Assembly: GCA_937925605.1 (NCBI GenBank)
Contig: CALALV010000177.1
Coordinates: forward strand, 1 to 25,669
Source of the DNA: an uncultured Woeseia sp.
GTDB lineage: Bacteria > Pseudomonadota > Gammaproteobacteria > Steroidobacterales > Woeseiaceae
Direction: 5' to 3'
DNA length: 25,669 nt
The notes beneath the pieces are model-generated. The model saw only the letters and a list, made by a program, of their open reading frames with translations. It was not told the origin of the DNA and made no database searches. The stretch's first letter is position 1, and every line of letters starts with the position of its first letter. This document shows positions 7,428-13,978 of the stretch, in pieces. A program made the translations under genes and the position numbers.

Positions 7428-9002
7428 GTGAAGCCCGCGCTGGCGCAATGGAGCCGCGAGGCGCGGCAGGCCGCGCAGCGCGGCCAGTGGGACACCGTCA
7501 CCCGCTGCGCGAACCGGATCCTGAAGCAGGACGGGGCGAGCGCCGAGGGCCACTACCTCGCCGGGCTCGCGAGACTGGCCGAACGTCAGCCGGACCAGGC
7601 GGCGAAAGCATTCAGCCGCGCACTGCGGCACGATGCCGGGCGCTACGACGCGGCGATCGAGCTGGCGACGCTCCACGCCGCCACGTTACGACACCGCGAG
7701 GCGATCGAGCTGCTCGAGCGTTACGCGGACGCGATCGCGGCGAGCCCGATGTACCTGGACCGCGCCGGCAGCGCCTGGGCCCGTCTCGGCCTGCACGAGC
7801 GCGCCTACCCGCTGTTCGCGCGTGCCAACGAGCTGCAGCCGGGCGTGCCGCTGCTGCAGGCCAACCTCGCGGCCTCCGCGGTCTACGTCGGGCGCATCGA
7901 CGAGGCGCGCGCGCTGTACGAATCGCTGCTCGAGCGGTCGCCGGATCACCAGCGCCACCACTACGAGCTGTCGCGCATCGTGCGCGCGAGCGACGCGCGC
8001 CACGTCGAGGCGATGGAGGCCGTGCTGGAACGCACGCAGGCGCCGCCCGCACGCAACATCTTCCTGTACTACGCGCTCGGCAAGGAACTCGAGGACCTCG
8101 AGCGCTGGGACGAGGCATTCCGCTACTACGAGATGGCCGGCGACGCCGCCGCGGAGGGTGCCGCCGCGGCGGGCTACCGCGTGGAACAGGACATCGAGCT
8201 GATCGACACGGTAATCCGTACCTGCACGGCGGACTGGCTGGCGCAGGGCCGGGACGAACCGCCCGGCGACGGCCCCGTGCCGATCTTCGTCACCGGTCTG
8301 CCCCGGACCGGTACCACGCTCACCGACCGCATCCTGTCGGCACACTCGCGCATCGACAGCGTCGACGAGACGCACTTCCTCGAGATCGCGATCGAGCGGG
8401 CGGCCGGCGCGCGCGCCGGAACGATGACACCGGCAACGCTCGAACGCGCCGCCGCCGCAGCGCCATCACGAATCGCAGCGGCCTATCTCGAGCTCGTCAC
8501 CCACAAGCTCGGCGGCGCCGACTTTTTTGTCGAGAAGCTGCCCGAGAATTTCCTGTACCTCGGATTCATCGCGAAGGCCTGGCCCGACGCACGACTCGTG
8601 TGCCTCGACCGCGCGCCGATGGACGCCTGCTTCGCGATGTACAAGCAGTCGTTCTTCCGCTACGCGTACCGGCTCGAGGACGTCGCACGCTACTACGTCG
8701 CGCACCGGCGCCTGCGGCAGCACTGGCGGCAGGTGCTGGGGGAGCGCCTGGTCGAGGTGCGTTACGAGGACCTCGTGCAGCAGCAGGAGCGCGAGACCCG
8801 GCGCCTGCTCGAAGCGGTCGGCGTCGGGTTCGAGGACGCCTGCCTCGCTTTCGAGAAGAACCTGAAAGCCAGCGCGACCGCCAGCGCGGCGCAGGTCAGG
8901 GAGAAAATGCACGGCCGCTCGATCGGCCGCTGGCGGCACTTCGCGCCGCAGCTCGAGCCGCTCGCAGCTCGACTCGCGGCTGCGGACATCGATCCGGTGT
9001 AA
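7428..9002 (+). CDS. TPR-containing sulfotransferase, copy 2 (524 aa)
   Basis: Paralogue of the preceding gene, collinear along its whole length and roughly half identical by eye. It starts at GTG 7428, three bases after the upstream TGA; its N-terminus KPALAQWSREARQAAQRGQW aligns with that of copy 1, which supports this start, and translation is probably coupled. The TPR part covers residues 1-260, the PAPS loop GLPRTGTTL is at 290-298, and the candidate catalytic glutamate is E314 in VDETHF. The 3'-phosphate motif reads DRAPMDACFAMYKQ, so the His-Pro after Arg in copy 1 is Ala-Pro here. Acceptor specificity has probably diverged, because the segment between the PAPS loop and the 3'-phosphate motif is the least conserved part. 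A GC-rich hairpin follows the stop. Confidence 0.89.
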   Translation: MKPALAQWSREARQAAQRGQWDTVTRCANRILKQDGASAEGHYLAGLARLAERQPDQAAKAFSRALRHDAGRYDAAIELATLHAATLRHREAIELLERYADAIAASPMYLDRAGSAWARLGLHERAYPLFARANELQPGVPLLQANLAASAVYVGRIDEARALYESLLERSPDHQRHHYELSRIVRASDARHVEAMEAVLERTQAPPARNIFLYYALGKELEDLERWDEAFRYYEMAGDAAAEGAAAAGYRVEQDIELIDTVIRTCTADWLAQGRDEPPGDGPVPIFVTGLPRTGTTLTDRILSAHSRIDSVDETHFLEIAIERAAGARAGTMTPATLERAAAAAPSRIAAAYLELVTHKLGGADFFVEKLPENFLYLGFIAKAWPDARLVCLDRAPMDACFAMYKQSFFRYAYRLEDVARYYVAHRRLRQHWRQVLGERLVEVRYEDLVQQQERETRRLLEAVGVGFEDACLAFEKNLKASATASAAQVREKMHGRSIGRWRHFAPQLEPLAARLAAADIDPV

Positions 9003-9014
9003 TGCAAGACCGCA

Positions 9015-9044
9015 CCGCGGGCCGGGGGATACGCCGGCCCGCGG
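9015..9044. terminator. hairpin between convergent genes (possible bidirectional terminator without T-tract)
   Basis: A perfect 11-bp inverted repeat CCGCGGGCCGG / CCGGCCCGCGG (9015-9025 and 9034-9044) has an 8-nt loop. It sits in the 53-nt gap between the sulfotransferase stop and the convergent small gene's stop. No U-rich tail exists on either strand, so it may only pause polymerase or protect mRNA 3' ends. Confidence 0.55.
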
Positions 9045-9055
9045 GCGGCTTGCCG

Positions 9056-9535
9056 TCAGTGGTCTTCGAGGGAGAGCAGGTAGACCACTGACGCCCTGCC
9101 CCTTTGGCCCTTGGCAACCAGCCGGTAGCCACCGTCCGCGCGGGCGACGTTCCAGATGACCTGGTTGTCGGTGACGCGGTCGGCCTTGTCGAGATCGCCG
9201 AGCGCGGCGAACGGCACGCCCTCGCCCGGCGGGTAGAAGCCGCTGATCCACTTGATGCGATTGCTGCGGTCAGTCTTGTAGGCGATGTAGCCGTACTCGC
9301 CTTCATCGAGCTTCCAGCCCTCCTTGAAGCCCCCGGAGCGCGTGTCGCGTCCGCCGCGCAGTCCCTTGCCGGCCAGCTTGTCGCGGACCTCGTCGAGATC
9401 TTCGCCAAGCGTGATGCCGAGGATCGCGTCGAGCGCCGGCGTGTCGGCTCCGCGCGCCTCGGCTGCAACCCCCCCGGCAAAGAGCGCCAGGGCAGCGGCG
9501 GCCAGAAGTGCCGATGCGTTTTTCGAAGAATGCAT
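9056..9535 (-). CDS. small secreted protein of unknown function (159 aa)
   Basis: I do not recognise the family. Residues 1-25 are a clear signal peptide (ALLAAAALALFAGGVAA, cleavage near AEA), so the product is periplasmic or secreted. The mature part is about 130 residues with LGEDLDEVRDKLAGKG, a helix-turn pattern seen in small beta/alpha periplasmic domains. After that come KISGFYPPGEG-like and GYRLVAKGQRG strand segments; it has no cysteine and no lipobox. GAGGGAGAG is a good ribosome site 7 nt before the ATG. It begins 57 nt after the stop of the upstream Asp-box protein on the same strand, so it is probably its operon partner. It contains no obvious catalytic motif. Confidence 0.8.
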   Translation of the reverse strand: MHSSKNASALLAAAALALFAGGVAAEARGADTPALDAILGITLGEDLDEVRDKLAGKGLRGGRDTRSGGFKEGWKLDEGEYGYIAYKTDRSNRIKWISGFYPPGEGVPFAALGDLDKADRVTDNQVIWNVARADGGYRLVAKGQRGRASVVYLLSLEDH

Positions 9536-9592
9536 GTCTCTCTCCCTCGTCGAGGAATCGGCGGGCCATTGCGCCCGCCGACCCGCCGTCGT

Positions 9593-12400
9593 CTAGCGAT
9601 GTACCTGGATGTTGCCGCTCGTCAGCGTGCCGGAGCGGGTCGAGTTGACAGCGCCCGAGATCTGGATCTCGAAGGTATCGCTGGTGCCGGGCTCGCCGTT
9701 GTCCTGCACAGTCACCGTGAACGTGACCGGGTCGCGGTCCACCTTGCCGGTGCCGGTGAAGGTGACCTCGTTGGTACCGCTCTCGACGAAGGTGTCGATG
9801 GAGTCCGAGACGAGGTGGATGTCGAGATCGCGGTCACGGTAGTTCAGGTGTCCACTCGGCACGCTGCGCGCGTTGAACCCGAAGTTCACGGTCTTGCCGT
9901 CTATCTTGCCGCCGCCCGTGACCTTGATGATCGGACCGTCGTTGTTGCCGCCGCCGTTGTTGTCGTCATCGTCGTCGTCCGGGTCACAGCTTGCGAGCGC
10001 GAACTCCGTGCCGCCGCGCGTGATATCGCGCTTTGCGTTCACCGAAGAGGTGAAGGTCTGGCCGCGCAGCCCGGCCAGCACGGAATCGTAGTCGATGGCC
10101 GGTCCGACCGTGACGTACTGGTTCAGCTCGCTGGCCGCGATCTTCACGGTGATCGTGTTCGCCTCGGTGTCGAAGCTGCCGGCCGTGGCCGCGCCGCGCG
10201 TCGTGTAGGCGATGCTGCCGCTGCCCTCGCGGACCGCGGTGCCCCAGGTGAACTCGCCGATATTCGGGTCGGTCGAGGCCCGCACCCAGAACTGGTCGCC
10301 GCGATCGGACAGCGCGAAGCTGTAGTCGCCGGTCGGGCTGATGCCGCCGTAGGGCGCGTTGGCGGTGAAGTTCATCCGCCAGTTGCTGAGCTCGGGCACG
10401 ATCGTGAGATCGGAGACCTCCATCTCGGCCACCACGAGCAGTCCATGGGTGTCGTCGTTCTCGCAGGAGTAATCGATCGCGACGACGTCCAGCGGATCGT
10501 CCAGCGGCACCACGCCCAGCAGGCCGACCGCCGCGTCCTGGCGGAAGTCCCAGACCTCGGGATCGTCTTCTGCCGGTACGACGGGTGCGGGCAGGTCGCT
10601 ACCCTCTACCGGCGCCGGCACCTCGCCGCCGAGGATCGACGGGCCGCTGATCTGCCGGGTCACGTAGGTGTGGCCGTCGAAGTCGTTGTGGTCGTCGGTG
10701 TAGGAGATGACGACCGCGCCCAGCGGGTCGAAGGACAGCTGGAAGTAGTCGATCAGGTTGCGATTCGCGCCCTCGCCGGTCACGTCCAGGCCACCCTCGG
10801 AGATGTTGCTGCCGTGGATGAAGTGGTTGTTGGCCTGCGCCTGCTGGAACGTCGGGCTGTCCTGGTCCGCGTCGTAGCTGATCGCGTAGAACACGTTCCA
10901 GTCGGCGTCGTTCGAGTTGCTGGGCGAGGTCGTCCCGTACCAGGTGACGCCCACCGAACCCGGCGTCGGGCCGGTCTCGATCCACGGGAACACGCTGGTG
11001 GAGGTCTCCGGCCCGTCGCTGACCCTGACCGGCGCGCTCCAGGTCGCGCCCTTGTCCTTCGAATGCGCGATGAAGATGTCGGACTGGTTCGAGTAGGCGA
11101 CGTAGGCCGTGCCGTTCTCGGTGCCGTCGTCCGCGACCTTGACCACGAAGAAGATGTGGTTGACGCCGTTCGGGTCGTCGGCCGCCTGGTTGCAGACGTA
11201 GTCGACCGGGGCGAGGCCGGCGGCCGGCGGGCTGCCGACGCAGACCTGGCCGCTGCTGCCGCTGATGTAGACGTCGCCGGTCGCCTGGTGCACGTCGATC
11301 GAGCCGACCTGGCCGATCGCCCCGGCGGTCGCCGCGGGTCCGTAGGTCAGGCCGCCGTCCAGCGAACGCTGGATCTGCGTGACCGCGGGCGCCAGCGTCC
11401 GGTACAGCAGGTAGACCTCGTTCGGCCCGAAGAACTCCAGCCACTGGCGGTCGTCGCCCGGCACGCCGCCCGTGACGTTACCCGCGGGGTTGAGCTGGAA
11501 GGTCTCGCCGCGGTCGGTCGAGCGGCCCGTCGAGATGTTCGCCGCGACGAGGCTCGAGTAGGCCAGCGTCGGCGGTGCATCCGGATCCGTGTGGTCGAAG
11601 CCGACGGCGATGTCGATGTCGCCGCCGCCGTCCGCGCCGACGGACAGCGCCTCGTCCTGCGTGAACGAGTCCGGCTGGCCGCGGTAGATCGGGTTGCGCA
11701 TGTGCGGGTCGTAGGTCGGGCTCGACGGGTTCAGGTCGAAGTACCAGAGGTCCACGCCCGCGGGCACGCCGCGGATGGCGCCGGTGTAATGATTGCCGAA
11801 TGCGTCGGTGCGGTTGCTCGGCTCGCCGTCGCGGGCCGCGACCGGCGCGCGCAGCGTGTAGTCGTCGCTGAAGCCGATGCCGCCCTTGACGTAGTTCGCC
11901 GTCCGCGACGGCGCGTCGCTGGTCTCGACGGCCGCGACGCCGTGGTACTGGTCCGGCACCACGGAGAAGTACACGACGTGGACCGTGTAGGTGCCGACGC
12001 CGTCGGAGGCCGGCAGGATCGCGGCATCTTCGAGCGTCTCCGGCGCGCCGTCGCCGGCCTGGCCGACAATCGGCCCGTCGTTGCTGTCCTTGTGGATGTA
12101 GAGATCGTAGTCGTTGGCCGGGTTCAGCCAGGTGATGCTGACGTGGATCAGCTTGTCCTGCCAGTCGGCCTCGGTGCCGAGGACCTCGAGCGTGAAGGTG
12201 TCGCAGTTGATGCCTTCCTCGCAGGTCTCCTCGCCGGCGCTCGCGCCGCCGATGGCGTTGCCGTCCCATTCGATCTGCGCGTCGTCCGGGCCGATCGACC
12301 CGTTCGACGGCACCGCGCCGCGGGCGGGCAGCGTGAACAGGAAGCCAAGCAGTGCGAGCAGCGTGCCGCGGCGCAGCGCGGCCATCGTGTGCGGTTTCAT
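9593..12400 (-). CDS. secreted Asp-box (BNR/sialidase-fold) propeller protein (935 aa)
   Basis: Large exported protein. I set the start at ATG 12400, not further upstream, because GGGAGAGG lies just before it and a signal peptide (RRGTLLALLGFLFTLPARGA) follows directly. Residues about 65-160 resemble a PPC-type beta-sandwich (NDYDLYIHKDSNDG ... GTYTVHVVYF). The centre is a propeller with Asp-boxes STDRGETF (294-301), SLDGGLTY (346-353) and SKDKGATW (447-454). An acidic/Gly linker DPDDDDDDNNGGGNND (about 806-821) leads to a C-terminal beta domain (822-935) with GGGKIDG, FGFNAR, GHLNYRD and DNGEPGTSDTFEI. This resembles the post-COAP-1 type repeat. I see no clear RIP motif or arginine triad, so sialidase activity should not be assumed; adhesion or glycan binding is as likely. 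It lies downstream of the response regulator gene behind a palindrome-rich gap. Confidence 0.85.
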   Translation of the reverse strand: MKPHTMAALRRGTLLALLGFLFTLPARGAVPSNGSIGPDDAQIEWDGNAIGGASAGEETCEEGINCDTFTLEVLGTEADWQDKLIHVSITWLNPANDYDLYIHKDSNDGPIVGQAGDGAPETLEDAAILPASDGVGTYTVHVVYFSVVPDQYHGVAAVETSDAPSRTANYVKGGIGFSDDYTLRAPVAARDGEPSNRTDAFGNHYTGAIRGVPAGVDLWYFDLNPSSPTYDPHMRNPIYRGQPDSFTQDEALSVGADGGGDIDIAVGFDHTDPDAPPTLAYSSLVAANISTGRSTDRGETFQLNPAGNVTGGVPGDDRQWLEFFGPNEVYLLYRTLAPAVTQIQRSLDGGLTYGPAATAGAIGQVGSIDVHQATGDVYISGSSGQVCVGSPPAAGLAPVDYVCNQAADDPNGVNHIFFVVKVADDGTENGTAYVAYSNQSDIFIAHSKDKGATWSAPVRVSDGPETSTSVFPWIETGPTPGSVGVTWYGTTSPSNSNDADWNVFYAISYDADQDSPTFQQAQANNHFIHGSNISEGGLDVTGEGANRNLIDYFQLSFDPLGAVVISYTDDHNDFDGHTYVTRQISGPSILGGEVPAPVEGSDLPAPVVPAEDDPEVWDFRQDAAVGLLGVVPLDDPLDVVAIDYSCENDDTHGLLVVAEMEVSDLTIVPELSNWRMNFTANAPYGGISPTGDYSFALSDRGDQFWVRASTDPNIGEFTWGTAVREGSGSIAYTTRGAATAGSFDTEANTITVKIAASELNQYVTVGPAIDYDSVLAGLRGQTFTSSVNAKRDITRGGTEFALASCDPDDDDDDNNGGGNNDGPIIKVTGGGKIDGKTVNFGFNARSVPSGHLNYRDRDLDIHLVSDSIDTFVESGTNEVTFTGTGKVDRDPVTFTVTVQDNGEPGTSDTFEIQISGAVNSTRSGTLTSGNIQVHR

Positions 12401-12424
12401 TCGCCTCTCCCGTTGCGAACGGGA
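12401..12424 (-). promoter_or_regulatory. 5' leader hairpin overlapping the ribosome site of the propeller gene
   Basis: On the transcribed (minus) strand, TCCCGTT-CGC-AACGGGA forms a 7-bp stem with a 3-nt loop (12408-12424). Its 3' arm contributes the first GGGA of the Shine-Dalgarno GGGAGAGG located 5-12 nt before the ATG at 12400. When folded it would partly hide the ribosome site. The hairpin is seen directly; a control role is inferred. Confidence 0.5.
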
Positions 12425-12452
12425 ACCGGTCGAGGCGCTATCGCGGCGCTCG

Positions 12453-12465
12453 CCGGGATTCCCGG
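12453..12465. promoter_or_regulatory. palindrome upstream of the propeller gene, candidate operator
   Basis: CCGGGATTCCCGG is a near-perfect 13-bp palindrome about 53 nt before the ATG at 12400. A weak -10-like CATACT lies on the minus strand just upstream (about 12477-12482) with no recognisable -35. This is what one expects of an activator-dependent promoter. The binding protein is unknown; the neighbouring NarL-type regulator is a candidate. Confidence 0.4.
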
Positions 12466-12514
12466 AAGTGCAGCGAGTATGCGCAGGCAGGCGGCAGGCG
12501 CCCATGAGGCGCTT

Positions 12515-12544
12515 CCCCTAGCGGGACTGGGGTGATTCCCCCAG
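12515..12544. promoter_or_regulatory. inverted repeats CTGGGG/CCCCAG and CCCC/GGGG downstream of the response regulator gene
   Basis: CTGGGG (12527-12532), a 6-nt spacer, and CCCCAG (12539-12544) form an inverted repeat. An overlapping CCCC (12515-12518) and GGGG (12529-12532) pair encloses TAGCGGGACT. The cluster begins 8 nt after the response regulator stop. It could be a terminator stem (no T-tract follows) or a tandem operator for the next gene. Confidence 0.35.
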
Positions 12545-12551
12545 GAGGAAC

Positions 12552-13229
12552 TCAGCGGCCGCCCGGATTTTCGGGCAGGTCGTCCGGCAGCAGGCCCTTG
12601 CGCGCGGCGTAGCGCACGACTTCGGCGGTGTTGTGCAGGCCCAGCTTGCTCATCATGTTGGCGCGATGATTGTCGGCGGTCTTGACGGCGATACCCATGA
12701 CGCCCGCGATCTCGCGGCTGGTCCGGCCTTCGATGACGAGGTGGAAGACCTCGCGCTCGCGATCCGTCAGCGAGCCGTAGGGGTCGGCGGCGAGCTGGGC
12801 CGGACGCTGGTACTGTTCGGCCAGCACGCGCGCCGCCTGCCGGCCGAAATAGGTGCCGCCCGCGGCCAGCGCGGCGACCGCGTCGGTCAGCTCGTTCGAG
12901 GCGCTGTCCTTGACCAGGTAGCCGGACGCGCCGGCCTTGACGATCGGCACGATGTACTCCTCGTCCTCGTGCACGGTCAGCACCAGGATCCTCGCGCGCG
13001 GCTCTGCTTCGCGGATGCGGCGCACTGCGTCCAGCCCGCTCAGGCGCGGCATCGTCAGGTCGATGATGACGATATCCGGCTTGTGCTCGAGCGCCAGTTC
13101 GACGGCCGCGATACCGTCGTCGGCCTCGGCCACGACCTCGAGGTCGGGCGCGTCGCGCAGGATGCGCACGATGCCCTCGCGCACCATGCGGTGGTCGTCG
13201 GCGACGACGATGCGCAAGGGCCGGCTCAC
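12552..13229 (-). CDS. NarL/FixJ-type response regulator (225 aa)
   Basis: DNA-binding transcription regulator activated by phosphoryl transfer from a histidine kinase. The receiver domain (residues 5-122) has the acidic pair D11/D12, the phospho-acceptor D57 in IIDLTMP, T85 and K107, so the complete active site is present. The C-terminal LuxR-type helix-turn-helix (about 155-215) has LTDREREVFHLVIEG and the recognition segment KTADNHRANMMSKLG. Length is standard for the family. It starts at GTG 13229 within GTGA, overlapping the histidine kinase stop by 4 nt, so its translation is coupled to the kinase. It is the last gene of the five-gene signalling operon. Its targets may include the palindrome-flanked propeller gene just downstream (inference). 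Confidence 0.95.
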   Translation of the reverse strand: MSRPLRIVVADDHRMVREGIVRILRDAPDLEVVAEADDGIAAVELALEHKPDIVIIDLTMPRLSGLDAVRRIREAEPRARILVLTVHEDEEYIVPIVKAGASGYLVKDSASNELTDAVAALAAGGTYFGRQAARVLAEQYQRPAQLAADPYGSLTDREREVFHLVIEGRTSREIAGVMGIAVKTADNHRANMMSKLGLHNTAEVVRYAARKGLLPDDLPENPGGR

Positions 13230-13978
13230 GTCGTTGCCTCGGGCACTCGCAGCGTGACCAGCGTGCCCTCGCCGCGCGCGGAGCGCAGCTCCAGCCGGCC
13301 GCCGAACAGTTCGGCCCGGTCGCGCATGCCGCGCACGCCGAAGCCGCGGTCGGCGGCGCCGAGGACCGTGCCGGCGTCGAAACCGCTGCCGTTGTCGCTC
13401 ACTGACACCTCGACAAACCCGTCCTGCCGATCGAGCACGATGCGCGCGCGGCTCGCTTCTGCGTGGCGGACGGCGTTGGTCAGCGCTTCCTGCACGATCC
13501 GGAACACGAGCGTCTCGGTCTGCGCGTCGAGGCCGCCGTCCTCGTCCGGGAGTTCCACCGCCACGTCGAGACCGCTGGTCTCACCCGTCGTGCGCGCCAG
13601 CCAGCGCAGCGCCGCACCGAGGCCGAGGTCGTCGAGCACGGAAGGTCGCAGCGCGCGCGACATCCTGCGCACCTCGCGCAATGCCGATTTCGCCAGTTCG
13701 AGCGCCTGCTCGCGGCTCGCGCCGTCCGCGGCCGAATGGCTCAGATGGTTGATCAGTGCCGTCAGTACCTGGCCGAGCCCGTCGTGCAGCTCCAGCGCGA
13801 TATTGCGCCGCTCTTCCTCCTGGACCCGCCACGAGGCCTTGGCCAGGCGGCGGAAACGAAACTCGCCGTCCGCAAGCTGGCGCACGAGGTCCTCGTTTTC
13901 GGCCGAGATGCGCCGCACGCGCTCGACGATTTCCGCGAGTGCCGTGCCGCTGTCGGTCGTGCGTTTGCTCGTGTTCAT
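13226..13978 (-). CDS. soluble NarX/DegS-type sensor histidine kinase (250 aa)
   Basis: Short cytoplasmic histidine kinase of the HisKA_3 family. The start is ATG 13978, chosen over an upstream in-frame alternative because GGGGAAGGGA precedes it closely and it overlaps the previous stop as ATGA. Residues about 10-60 form a charged helix, probably coiled coil. The dimerisation/phospho-acceptor motif EEERRNIALELHDGLGQ carries H65. The ATPase domain has the N-box QEALTNAVRHA (N168), VSDNGSGFD (G1) and GFGVRGMRDRAELFGG (G2). There is no transmembrane segment and no PAS, GAF or other input domain. It must therefore receive its signal from a partner, most plausibly the Ser/Thr kinase or FHA-GAF proteins encoded immediately upstream. 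Its cognate regulator is the next gene. Confidence 0.94.
   Translation of the reverse strand: MNTSKRTTDSGTALAEIVERVRRISAENEDLVRQLADGEFRFRRLAKASWRVQEEERRNIALELHDGLGQVLTALINHLSHSAADGASREQALELAKSALREVRRMSRALRPSVLDDLGLGAALRWLARTTGETSGLDVAVELPDEDGGLDAQTETLVFRIVQEALTNAVRHAEASRARIVLDRQDGFVEVSVSDNGSGFDAGTVLGAADRGFGVRGMRDRAELFGGRLELRSARGEGTLVTLRVPEATT

Noticed and set aside
9104..12535. Very long plus-strand open frame (1143 codons) antisense to the propeller gene
   Set aside because: It is a shadow of GC-rich third-position bias on the opposite strand: Arg/Val/Ala/Asp-rich translation, no domain, no ribosome site, and it spans two real genes and a gap.
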